DNA of 40,656 nt from Phycisphaerales bacterium UBA854. Lineage in GTDB: Bacteria; Planctomycetota; Phycisphaerae; Phycisphaerales; SM1A02. The stretch is from positions 11,710 to 52,365 of the forward strand of contig DBGM01000038.1 of assembly GCA_002295885.1 (NCBI GenBank). The letters run 5' to 3'. The notes beneath the pieces were generated by a model, which was not told the DNA's origin, ran no database searches, and saw nothing but the letters and a program-made list of their open reading frames with translations. This document shows, piece by piece, positions 16,001 through 23,145 of this stretch (position 1 is the first letter of the stretch; each line of letters begins with the position of its first letter). Position numbers and translations under genes: made by a program.

Positions 16001-16910
16001 CCGCGTCGGCCACGATCGACAGCAGATCACCGTCCTCGTAGATGTTGATGGCGTAGTTGAGCAGGTCGGTGTCGCCGAACGTGCTCCAGCGGTGCTCGAT
16101 GGAGTAGTCCTCGAGCAGGTCCTCGTCGTCGAACATCCCGTCCTCGTCGCGATCGACCACACCTCGCCAGTTGGTTCCGTCGTGGAAGACGATACAGTCG
16201 TACATCGGCCCCGGATCGTCGTATCCCTTCGCAAGCGATTTGAGCTGACCAAGTCGGGCCTCGAGCTCCTCGCGGTGCCGCCGATCGTCCTCCGTCTCCT
16301 TCGGGTGGTCGCGGCGGAACGCCTCCAACTCGGCCGAGGCATCGGCCTCGAGTGCACGGTGCCGGAGATCGAAGTCCTTGCGACGCTCCTGCTTCATCCG
16401 GCCGACCAGATCTCCCGGGAAGATCACCCACGCGGATGCGATGCCGACCCGCCATTCGCCGGTCGGATTCCCCCACGACTCGGGAAGATGCAGGGTCCGA
16501 CCGGAGAGGCCCTCGATGGTGCGTTCGTCCGACGCCTCCCGGATGGTGCTGGTGTCGACGTCGCCGCTGCCGGTTCCGTCGACCACGTCGACGATCTTGG
16601 TCTCGCCTTCGGTCGTGAGCTGCAGTCCTGGTGCACCAGGATCAACTCCGGTGTCGAAGATGGCCACCACGATGCCACGACCGTCGGCTTCCGGACGGGA
16701 GGCAAGGAAATCGGATGCTCCGGTCTCGATCTTGGGCTGGTATTCTCGAAGGACGGGCTCGGCCGTCACTTCCGAGACGGCGGTGGTGTCCGTCGTCGCG
16801 GGGGCAGGGTCGGCCGGTGGAGCCTTCGCCGCGGAGGCCGTTGGGGATGCGGTCGGCGCGGAAGCACAACCGGTGAGCAGCAGGGTGACGGCGATGAATC
16901 GGGTACGCAT
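13047..16910 (-). CDS. tripeptidyl-peptidase II-like subtilase, lipoprotein
   Basis: 1287 residues. A lipoprotein signal with lipobox LLTGC (Cys15) and an Ala/Pro/Thr linker (16-50) precede a subtilisin-type catalytic domain: Asp86 (AIFDTGVDPGAPGL), His306 (GSHGTHVAGTV), Asn404 (SAGNSG) and Ser491 (NGTSMSSPN). The 220-residue gap between Asp and His is far larger than in ordinary subtilases and is the mark of TPPII. Downstream are TPPII-type regions, including FSPGDIYRWYLDLPHGTTW (about 745), the FELKKDASVRIWERGL segment, and a long helical C-terminal part (about 1060-1287). Family members remove tripeptides from N-termini. Here it would be membrane-anchored and periplasmic. GGAGGA lies a few bases before the ATG. 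It heads the transcript with the sulfotransferase-like and aminotransferase-like genes. Confidence 0.88.
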   Translation of the reverse strand: MRTRFIAVTLLLTGCASAPTASPTASAAKAPPADPAPATTDTTAVSEVTAEPVLREYQPKIETGASDFLASRPEADGRGIVVAIFDTGVDPGAPGLQLTTEGETKIVDVVDGTGSGDVDTSTIREASDERTIEGLSGRTLHLPESWGNPTGEWRVGIASAWVIFPGDLVGRMKQERRKDFDLRHRALEADASAELEAFRRDHPKETEDDRRHREELEARLGQLKSLAKGYDDPGPMYDCIVFHDGTNWRGVVDRDEDGMFDDEDLLEDYSIEHRWSTFGDTDLLNYAINIYEDGDLLSIVADAGSHGTHVAGTVAAHFPGQPELDGIAPGAKIVSVKIGDTRLGSTSLGTGEVRGLIAVLENGCDLINMSYGGSTGFPNHGRIIDLYRDIVNEHGVIFVASAGNSGPNLSTVGTPGGTTTEIIGVGAMLTPEMMRDQYSFREPYDSLLYTWSSRGPAPDGDLGVDISAPGGAVSPMPMWTLRRHALKNGTSMSSPNACGSIALLCSGLKQEGRTWTPHLMRRAVKNTARPVPGMDRFSLGAGLINVPAAWDWLQQHGDPGDADVRYEIETMGRHAGRGVYLRESWEQDRIATVSATISPVFPRESDRIRQAQFEKPLRFESTVDWIDAPETMMLVAGGKRFDVRIDPTGLEPGSHFAEVHVFDSGDPDAGPIASLPVTVLRTVPFDAGNDWTLQERVTFSPGDIYRWYLDLPHGTTWVDVELERLDEEERRTLVVHATQLEDGRPFTDANQRRYVRFEDDARELVSIPAIGGRTMELAIAQYWSSLEEGVVDITVTAHGLVPEADPIVLDGNHRVTTVDVRAPLGRELLDPSASLRFARSWIQSTDRRIEPLSPGRDELPEGRRIHELVANYEFELKKDASVRIWERGLPATRDYESTFILVYDKSKQLVMATVGDSFYKLDKGKYDVVFHVRHDDPAELERLSKFPLCLDRRLDSAISLRIRSHPDDAFRGGGSFDDRVLRHGESSPLYIAAPSLSAQSKAGEPGEMLMGTIRFGSRQSDTVGSGGDPDGWPIGMVIAQPAVPAPKPKSADKDKDDEPGTTERLEEAIAAAQVKHLSKFDHESERDEFDALVAMRLDADPEDLDVLAARMDWVGDDESLDDDARRDATLEAADELIAAIDVESLAAWHGREHDGEDVDEEMMAEMDAARSHLIDALRVRASVRLEQAHGGGDEERDAFMASWAELDEWGDPASGKDGWRLALGRERLREREASALQLIDGRIDDHPHDRELYEIRLELLESLGWDHLADAQRRDLLRRFPGRYGPL

Positions 16911-16980
16911 GGTTCCTCCGTGGTTTCAGTCGGAGAACGCATGGTAGCACTGCCGCCCGGCTGCGTCGGGAGGCCTGGGG

Positions 16981-18432
16981 TCAGAAATCCATCGGTGTCT
17001 CGTGCTCGACGTCATCGAAATCCGGATTCTTCCAGTTCGGCTTGCGGAGTGCGTAGACCACGAACGGAACCGCCAGGGCGAGCAGGAAGAACAGGATGGT
17101 CAGCAGGACGAACAGGCCGTGGTCCATGGGCATGTTTGCATCGTCGGGCGGCGTGAACAGCACGAAGATGCCGAAGGTCCCGAAGACGGCCCCCGTGCCG
17201 GCGACGAGCCACATGCCTGCGTTGCCTCCGGGTATGCGGAACGGGCGATCCACGTCGGGGCGCGTATAGCGGAGCACGATGGCGGAGATGAACATCAGCA
17301 CGTACATCACGAGATACAGCTGGGCGGACATGACGGTCGCGATGTAGAAGACGCTGTTCATGTCCACAAAGGCGTACAAGAGGCACAGCATGGTGACGAT
17401 GGATGCCTGCAGGAGCAGGAGATTCTGCGGCACCTTCGCCTTGTTGACCCGCTGGAACGCCGGGGGAATGACGCCGTCCCGGGCGGCGAAGCGGAGCGTC
17501 TCGACCGGCCCGATGATCCACACGATCATGTGCCCCACCATGCCCAGCAGGACGCAGAAGGCCAGCAGCGGCATCCAGCCGGTGAGCCCGTAGAAGCTCA
17601 GGAACGTATGGAACACCTGCAGCGGACCACCGGCGATCGCCTCGTCGCCGCGGGGCACCAGCACCGCCACCGACAACGCCCCCAGCATTGACACACCCAG
17701 GACCAGGATCATGGAGATGAACAGCGAGGCGGGAATCGCGCGATTCGGATGCTTCACCCGCCGGAAGTGAACTCCGTTCACCTCCAGACCGGACAGGAAC
17801 GAGAACAGGGTCATCGCAACCGCGACCTTGCCCCAGGTGGAGAGATCCGGCACCAGCTGCTCGGCCTCGAAGGACATCTCCGACGGCTGACCGTCGGCCA
17901 GCCACCAGACGGCGAAGAGGATCGCCAACGCCGTCGGCACGAAGGTGCCCACCCAGAGACAGAGCGAGGTGATCAGGCCGCTGAGCTGGATGCCGAAGAG
18001 GTTCATCAGGGTCGATCCCCAGAAGATCCCGATCACGGCGGGCACCGTATACCACTTCTGATCACCGAGCTCGGGCGCAAAGACGTCCGCCGCCGCCAGG
18101 GCGCAGACGGCCAGGACGCTGGGGTACCACACGACGATCTGAATCCACTGCATCCAGCTGGCGACGAAGGCCCACCGGACCCCCAACGCCTCCTTCACCC
18201 AAGCGTAGACTCCGCCTTCGCGGGGGAATCCGACTCCGAGCTCGGCCGCCACGAACCCCACCGGAATGAAGTACACGAGGCCGAAGAACAGGTACCAGGT
18301 GATGAGCCCGAGGCCGAACCCGGCCATGGTGGGAAAGCCTTCCAGCCCCACCACAATGGCCGTGTTCATCATCGCCAGAACGAACAGCGACAGGACACGG
18401 CCCGACTTCGGATTTGCGTGCGATGCCATCAC
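16981..18432 (-). CDS. APC superfamily amino acid permease
   Basis: 483 residues with about 12 membrane segments. The N-terminal conserved APC region is present (VLAMMNTAIVVGLEGFP, then ELGVGFPREGGVYAWVKEALG), as in glutamate:GABA-antiporter-type amino acid transporters. The tail is hydrophilic (PNWKNPDFDDVEHETPMDF). It should import or exchange an amino acid across the inner membrane; substrate unknown. Start: GTG at 18432 is immediately followed by ATG at 18429. I favour the GTG because a TACCGT box (18445-18440) ends 7 bases before it and there is no Shine-Dalgarno. Divergent from the FMN reductase gene across 65 bases. Confidence 0.88.
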   Translation of the reverse strand: MMASHANPKSGRVLSLFVLAMMNTAIVVGLEGFPTMAGFGLGLITWYLFFGLVYFIPVGFVAAELGVGFPREGGVYAWVKEALGVRWAFVASWMQWIQIVVWYPSVLAVCALAAADVFAPELGDQKWYTVPAVIGIFWGSTLMNLFGIQLSGLITSLCLWVGTFVPTALAILFAVWWLADGQPSEMSFEAEQLVPDLSTWGKVAVAMTLFSFLSGLEVNGVHFRRVKHPNRAIPASLFISMILVLGVSMLGALSVAVLVPRGDEAIAGGPLQVFHTFLSFYGLTGWMPLLAFCVLLGMVGHMIVWIIGPVETLRFAARDGVIPPAFQRVNKAKVPQNLLLLQASIVTMLCLLYAFVDMNSVFYIATVMSAQLYLVMYVLMFISAIVLRYTRPDVDRPFRIPGGNAGMWLVAGTGAVFGTFGIFVLFTPPDDANMPMDHGLFVLLTILFFLLALAVPFVVYALRKPNWKNPDFDDVEHETPMDF

Positions 18433-18439
18433 GGCCCAG

Positions 18440-18491
18440 ACGGTACCCGACCCCGCTCGTTCGTGCAGAGACGATCCCGGTCGTATAGGCT
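18440..18491. promoter_or_regulatory. divergent promoter region with two putative leaderless -10 boxes
   Basis: TACCGT on the minus strand (18445-18440) ends 7 bases before the permease GTG, and TAGGCT on the plus strand (18486-18491) ends 6 bases before the FMN reductase ATG. Neither gene has a ribosome-binding site, and no clear -35 element is visible for either. Confidence 0.4.
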
Positions 18492-18497
18492 GAGGCC

Positions 18498-19085
18498 ATG
18501 AGCAGCCCCATCAAGATCCTCGCCTTCAGCGGCAGTCTCCGCGCAGATTCATGGAACCATCGCCTCGTCGAACTGGCCTCGAATGCGGCCCGGGCCGAGG
18601 GAGCAAGCGTCGACGTCATCCGACTCCGCGACTACCCCCTGCCCCTGTTCGACCAGGATCACGAGGACGCCCACGGCCTCCCCGAAGCGGCCGTCGAACT
18701 CAAACGAATGTTCCTCGAGCACGACGGATTGCTGGTCGCCTCACCGGAATACAACGGGTCCTACAGCGCAGCTCTCAAGAACGTCGTCGACTGGATGACG
18801 CGACCCCACGACGGCCGATCCGGACTGGACTGCTTCCGAGGAAAGGTCGCTGGGCTGCTCTCCTGCTCTCCGGGACAGCTCGGCGGCATCCGAGGCCTGC
18901 CTTCCCTGCGGCACCTCCTATCCAGCATCGGAACCATGGTGGTCCCGCATCAGGTGGCCGTCCCGGGCATCCACGACGAACTCGACGAATCCGATGTCCT
19001 CAGGACGGAACGGGTTCAGGAAGCTGTCGATCAACTCGGCCGCGAGGTGGTGAGGATGATCCGGGGACTGCGGGCCGGCTCATGA
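18498..19085 (+). CDS. NADPH-dependent FMN reductase family protein
   Basis: 195 residues, flavodoxin-like. ILAFSGSLRADSWNHRLVE (7-25) is the phosphate-binding loop for FMN and SPEYNGSYSAALKNVVDW (82-99) is the conserved flavin/substrate loop of chromate/azo/quinone-type NAD(P)H:FMN reductases. Cytosolic; probably reduces quinones or similar acceptors with NAD(P)H. The ATG at 18498 is preceded by TAGGCT ending 6 bases earlier, suggesting a leaderless message. The stop overlaps that of the convergent SufE gene by 6 bases. Confidence 0.88.
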   Translation: MSSPIKILAFSGSLRADSWNHRLVELASNAARAEGASVDVIRLRDYPLPLFDQDHEDAHGLPEAAVELKRMFLEHDGLLVASPEYNGSYSAALKNVVDWMTRPHDGRSGLDCFRGKVAGLLSCSPGQLGGIRGLPSLRHLLSSIGTMVVPHQVAVPGIHDELDESDVLRTERVQEAVDQLGREVVRMIRGLRAGS

Positions 19086-19523
19086 GCCGACCAGCATTCC
19101 GGCCCGCTCACGGACCTGCTTGATCATTCCGTGCAGACCGTTGCTTCGGGTCGGACTGAGATGCTCGTGCAGACCCAGCTCGTCGAAGACGGATTCGATG
19201 TCGAACTCCACGATCTCCCGTGCGGTGCGACCGGCCACGAGCACCACGACCATGGCCGCGAGCCCCTTGACGATGAAGGCATCGCTGTCGGCGTGCAGAA
19301 CAACGGGCGATCCACCGCCCGACGACTCGCGGAGCGACACCCAGACCTGGCTTTGGCAGCCGTGCACGAAGTTCTCCTCCGTCTTCTCGGCGTCCGCCAT
19401 CGGTGGAAGCTTGCGGCCGAGATCCATGATGAAACGGTAGCGATCCTCCCAGTCGTCGAGGAACCGCATCGCCTCCATGAGGTGATCGACGGTGATCGGG
19501 GCTCCATCCGCGGGCTCGTTCAT
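19080..19523 (-). CDS. sufE: SufE-family cysteine desulfurase sulfur acceptor
   Basis: 147 residues. The motif NFVHGCQSQVWV (51-62) with Cys56 is the persulfide-accepting cysteine loop of SufE/CsdE; RYRFIMDLGRKLPPM (28-42) is the conserved helix and turn. SufE takes sulfur from a cysteine desulfurase for Fe-S or other thio-cofactor synthesis; no desulfurase or Suf scaffold gene is in this window. The ATG at 19523 overlaps the stop of the MogA gene (ATGA), so the two are translationally coupled, tying sulfur supply to molybdenum cofactor synthesis. The CDS ends tail-to-tail with the FMN reductase gene. Confidence 0.9.
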   Translation of the reverse strand: MNEPADGAPITVDHLMEAMRFLDDWEDRYRFIMDLGRKLPPMADAEKTEENFVHGCQSQVWVSLRESSGGGSPVVLHADSDAFIVKGLAAMVVVLVAGRTAREIVEFDIESVFDELGLHEHLSPTRSNGLHGMIKQVRERAGMLVGS

Positions 19524-20074
19524 GTGACATCCTCCTGCCGTGCGGCGGAAGCGGGCCGGAAGGCCACCAGAAGTTCGGGATCGGTCTCGAGCCACGAGCC
19601 GCCGATCAGGTCGATGCAGTACGGCACCGCGGCAAAGACCGCATCGAGGCATTCGGAGATCGCCGCGGGCTTCCCCGGCAGATTGACCACGAGACAGGCG
19701 CCGATGATCCCCGCCGTCTGCCGAGAGAGAATCGCGGTGGGGACGCTGCCCAGCGAGACGGCACGCATCTGCTCACCGAACCCGGGCAGCATGCAGCGGC
19801 ACACCGATTCCGTGGCCTCGGGCGTGACGTCCCGTGCCGCGGGACCCGTGCCCCCCGTTGTGACAATCAGACTGCAGGACTCGGCCAGCTCGACAATGGC
19901 CGCCGCGATCGCATCCTGCTCATCCGGCACGAGCCTGCGCTCCGGCCTCCACTCCGAGATCAGGACCCGATCCAGCCAGGATTCGATTGCGGGACCTCCG
20001 CGGTCCTCGTATTCGCCACGACTGGCCCGGTCGGAAACGGTCAGCACGCCGATGATGGCCGTATCACTGGTCAT
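19520..20074 (-). CDS. mog: molybdopterin adenylyltransferase MogA/MoaB family
   Basis: 184 residues. Clear MPT-binding motifs: LTVSDRASRGEYEDRGG (11-27), TTGGTGPAARDVTPEAT (about 72-88) and NLPGKPAAISECL. MogA-type enzymes adenylylate molybdopterin before metal insertion. Length and motif spacing suit MogA rather than MoeA. A TACACT box (20086-20081) ends 6 bases before the ATG and there is no ribosome-binding site, so the transcript may be leaderless. The gene is divergent from RidA with only 24 bases between start codons, and is first in a two-gene operon with sufE. Confidence 0.9.
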   Translation of the reverse strand: MTSDTAIIGVLTVSDRASRGEYEDRGGPAIESWLDRVLISEWRPERRLVPDEQDAIAAAIVELAESCSLIVTTGGTGPAARDVTPEATESVCRCMLPGFGEQMRAVSLGSVPTAILSRQTAGIIGACLVVNLPGKPAAISECLDAVFAAVPYCIDLIGGSWLETDPELLVAFRPASAARQEDVT

Positions 20075-20080
20075 GCCACC

Positions 20081-20090
20081 AGTGTATGGT
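20081..20090. promoter_or_regulatory. overlapping divergent -10 boxes between MogA and RidA genes
   Basis: The minus-strand TACACT (20086-20081) serves MogA and the plus-strand TATGGT (20085-20090) serves RidA; they share two base pairs. Start codons are 6 and 8 bases beyond the boxes. No -35 elements are obvious. In this arrangement the two polymerases would compete for the same DNA. Confidence 0.45.
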
Positions 20091-20098
20091 GCCTGCCG

Positions 20099-20485
20099 AT
20101 GGAACGATTGAATTTCGGTACGGGAACCCCCTGGGAAGAGACGGTCGGCTACTCACGTGCGGTCCGGGTCGGCCCCCACGTCTTCGTCACGGGCACGCTT
20201 GCCGCCGACGAGGACGGCCGGATCGTCAGCCCCGATGCGGCCGTGCAGACCGACTTCATCTTCAGGAAGATCAGGCGGGTCCTCGAGGAGGCCGGCGCGG
20301 GGCTCGAACACGTGGTGCGAGTCCGCATCTACCTGCTGACGCTCGACGACAGCGAGGCCGTGGGCGAGGTCCACCACCGCTGGTTCGGGGGGATCCGCCC
20401 CTGCACCACGATGCTGGCGATCTCGGATCTCTTCACCGACGAAGGCCGGGTCGAGATCGAAGTCGACGCGGTGATCCACGAATGA
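20099..20485 (+). CDS. RidA/YjgF family enamine/imine deaminase
   Basis: 128 residues, the family length. The conserved start (YSRAVRVGPHVFVTGTLA), the central GLEHVVRVRIYLLTLDD segment and the C-terminal IRPCTTMLAISDLFTDEGRVEIEVDAV match the RidA fold; the Arg in IRPCTTM corresponds to the substrate-carboxylate Arg. RidA proteins hydrolyse reactive 2-aminoacrylate-type imines from PLP enzymes. Start: ATG at 20099, preceded by TATGGT ending 8 bases earlier and no Shine-Dalgarno. The frame in another register (20086-20517) is a shadow. A bidirectional hairpin lies just after the stop. Confidence 0.92.
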   Translation: MERLNFGTGTPWEETVGYSRAVRVGPHVFVTGTLAADEDGRIVSPDAAVQTDFIFRKIRRVLEEAGAGLEHVVRVRIYLLTLDDSEAVGEVHHRWFGGIRPCTTMLAISDLFTDEGRVEIEVDAVIHE

Positions 20486-20486
20486 A

Positions 20487-20520
20487 ACGACCCGCCGTCG
20501 GTGACGGCGGGTCGTGATTT
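20487..20520. terminator. bidirectional hairpin terminator between RidA and subtilase genes
   Basis: A perfect 13-bp stem, ACGACCCGCCGTC (20487-20499) with GACGGCGGGTCGT (20503-20515), with a 3-base loop. T tails are short on both sides. It lies between the RidA stop and the converging subtilase stop, so it probably serves both. Confidence 0.7.
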
Positions 20521-20535
20521 CGCAGTACACCGGAT

Positions 20536-22989
20536 TCAACCGCCCCAGTTGGCGATGACTTCCAGCAGATCGTTGACATCGAACGGGTTGCCCCAGTTGG
20601 CGATCACGAAGAGGAGATCCTCGACGCTGATGACTCCGTCACCATTGGCATCCCCCGGCAGCACCGAATCGTTGCAGTAGGCGTCGGTGATCAGTACGGC
20701 ATCGATTCCGGCCTCGACGATGGATCCGTCATTGAGATCGGACGCCGTGAACCGGAGCCTGAACTCGTCGGTCGGCGCGAAGCCTGCGACTTCATCGAGG
20801 TCGAAGCTCGCCCTGACCCAACCCCCGCTGACACCATCACCGTCAGGCCCGACGACCTCGAGGGTCGACCAGCTTCCGCCGCCGTCGATGCTGTACTCGA
20901 CGACGAAGATGTCGTTCAAGGGATCGGCGCCACCGCAGTTCGAGCCGTTGCTGTACCAGCGAGAGTAGGTGAGCACGCTGAACTCGGTCGCCGTCATGGC
21001 CGGCGAGGTGACCGTCGTGCTGCCGTCGTCGATGTCCTCGTCGTAGGAGCCGTTGCCGGTCACGAAGCACTGTCCGGAACCGTCCGCATCGAACGCCGGC
21101 TCGCAGCGGTCGTTGCCCCACTGGGGAGCACCTCTGGACCACATTCCCGTTACCGCATCACCGGTGACCACCCAGCCGGATTCAACCTCGAAGTCCTCGT
21201 CCACCACCATGTCGATGCCGGACAGGGCCTGAGCCGAGTACACCGAACCGGGGGCCGCGAACGGGCTGGTGGTGTAATCGCCTTCGGTGGTCTCAATGCT
21301 CACGTACCACTGCACCTCCGCACCGCAGTCGAACTCCGGGAACACGACCTCGTAGAAGGAACCGAGCAGATGATTCACGGGGTGCTCACTCCAGGTTCCG
21401 CCGGCATAGCGGACATGCAGGGTCGCCGTGTCGGGATTTGCGTCATCGGGACCGCTGATGCTCAACGGCATTACCTGTCCCCCGGTGGGTTCGATCAGGG
21501 CCGGACGCCCCGAGGGGAACTCGAAGCTGAGCCCGACCGTGGCGATGGCGGCCTGCAGCGCCTCCCAGGCGTCGATCATGCCCCAGCCGTAGTCGTTGTC
21601 CTTTCCGGGCGAACCGAGGTCAACGGCCGTGTCGTAGATGATCTGCTTGATCACATCGGGCGGCAGATCGGGATTCGCCTGACACATGATGGCCACCACG
21701 CCGTTCACGTGAGGTGAGGCCATCGAGGTGCCGCTCAGATTGGTGTACCCGCCGCCCGGATACGAGGAGTAGGTGGAGACTCCCGGCGCGCTGATGTCGG
21801 GCTTGATGGCCACCGAACCGTCCGTCGTGCAGTAGGTGGGACCACGGGACGAGAAGCTGGCCACGGGCCAACTGCTCGAGGCCGGATCGATCGCCGCCAC
21901 GGCACACGAACGATACTCGTCGGTGGCCCGGTCTCCCGGACGACGAAGTCCGGAGCTGCCTTCATTGCCGGCCGAGAAGAGCACCACGACCCCGACGAGC
22001 TCGCAGTTGTCGACGAAGGACCAGAAGGTCTGGTCGCATTCCGGGTAGCCATGGGCGGTGATCAGTCCCCACGAGTTGGAGCACACGTTCGGAACGTCCC
22101 ACGAAGTGGAGGGATCACCATCGGGATCGGCGAACCATTGGAAGGCCTCGATGGCGTCGGAGACGGTCTGCTCGATCCCGCTGCGATCGATCGAAGCGGA
22201 TGCGATCCACTGGGCACCGGGGGCGACGCCCACGGGCTCGCCGGGGAAGCCTCCCACGACGCTTCCCATGCAGTGGGTTCCGTGCCCACCGCTGTCGTAC
22301 GGCGGGAACTGGTTGAGATAGGGGTCGTGCCACGCCCACTCCTGCGCGTAGCCGGGTTCGTTGCCGCGCCAGCGGCTTGCGAGAGCGGGATGGGTCCCGT
22401 CCACGCCGGTGTCCATGTTTGCGACCACCACCCCGGTCCCGTCGAAGCCGGCAGCCCAGCATTCGTCGGCACGAACGGCGTAGATGCCATCCGGCGAGAC
22501 GGCACCGCGAAGAGCGGACGCAGCCTTGACTTCCACTTCATCCTCATCGATCGGGGAAACCAGCTCGATGGGGTGATCGAGGTACATGATCATCACGTCC
22601 TGATGTTCCGCCAGCTGCTGCAGTCCTTCGACGGTCGCCTCGACCTGCACGGCGTTGGCGATCCAGAAGGTCCGATGGGACTTGACCTCACCATCTGACT
22701 GCAGACCTTCGATGGATGCCAGCAGATCCGCCTGAGTCGTGGAGGCAATGTCCTGAAGGAGCTCGACGCCCAGCTGATGACGATGAGCCCGGGTGGCACG
22801 CTCCAGCATCAGCTGCTGGTTGACCGTGTCGTAGTCGACCTGGTCGTGCAGATACAGAATCGCCTTGACCGTGTCCTGGCCGGCGTTGTTCATGGCATTG
22901 CGAAGGGACGGATCGATCTCGGCCGCTCCGTGCACGGATGCGGTGGAAGCGGCCAGGAGAACGGAGACGGCAAGAAGTCGGGTGGTCAT
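20536..22989 (-). CDS. secreted subtilisin-like serine protease (S8) with dockerin-like tail
   Basis: 817 residues. Signal peptide (1 to about 21, ending SVHG-A), a propeptide (about 30-145), then the S8 catalytic domain with Asp193 (NMDTGVDGTHPAL), His236 (GGHGTHCMGSVVG), Asn342 (SAGNEG) and Ser422 (GTSMASPHVNG). After it come a beta-rich spacer, a jelly-roll domain (about 600-770) and the dockerin-like tail GDANGDGVISVEDLLFVIANWG, VNDLLEVIANWGG. Unlike the other copies, this tail lacks both flanking Cys. Extracellular proteolysis. The ATG at 22989 starts the signal peptide; the frame is open upstream to 23031 without signal features. No strong ribosome-binding site is visible. Confidence 0.87.
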   Translation of the reverse strand: MTTRLLAVSVLLAASTASVHGAAEIDPSLRNAMNNAGQDTVKAILYLHDQVDYDTVNQQLMLERATRAHRHQLGVELLQDIASTTQADLLASIEGLQSDGEVKSHRTFWIANAVQVEATVEGLQQLAEHQDVMIMYLDHPIELVSPIDEDEVEVKAASALRGAVSPDGIYAVRADECWAAGFDGTGVVVANMDTGVDGTHPALASRWRGNEPGYAQEWAWHDPYLNQFPPYDSGGHGTHCMGSVVGGFPGEPVGVAPGAQWIASASIDRSGIEQTVSDAIEAFQWFADPDGDPSTSWDVPNVCSNSWGLITAHGYPECDQTFWSFVDNCELVGVVVLFSAGNEGSSGLRRPGDRATDEYRSCAVAAIDPASSSWPVASFSSRGPTYCTTDGSVAIKPDISAPGVSTYSSYPGGGYTNLSGTSMASPHVNGVVAIMCQANPDLPPDVIKQIIYDTAVDLGSPGKDNDYGWGMIDAWEALQAAIATVGLSFEFPSGRPALIEPTGGQVMPLSISGPDDANPDTATLHVRYAGGTWSEHPVNHLLGSFYEVVFPEFDCGAEVQWYVSIETTEGDYTTSPFAAPGSVYSAQALSGIDMVVDEDFEVESGWVVTGDAVTGMWSRGAPQWGNDRCEPAFDADGSGQCFVTGNGSYDEDIDDGSTTVTSPAMTATEFSVLTYSRWYSNGSNCGGADPLNDIFVVEYSIDGGGSWSTLEVVGPDGDGVSGGWVRASFDLDEVAGFAPTDEFRLRFTASDLNDGSIVEAGIDAVLITDAYCNDSVLPGDANGDGVISVEDLLFVIANWGNPFDVNDLLEVIANWGG

Positions 22990-23145
22990 CGGGCAGGTTC
23001 TCGAATGGACCGGACTGCCGACCGGCAGCACGATCTGGATGTGAGCGGCATCAGACCATCGTCGTCCGGGAGATGCGACTCATGATTCCCTCTGCGGCGG
23101 CAGCCGGGGCTGCCATCAACTCGTTTCAAGGTAACTCGGAAAGTA

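Noticed and set aside
23099..23114. GGCAGCC-GG-GGCTGCC inverted repeat as terminator of the ABC operon
   Set aside because: The loop is too short for the full stem and no T tract follows; could be chance in GC-rich DNA.
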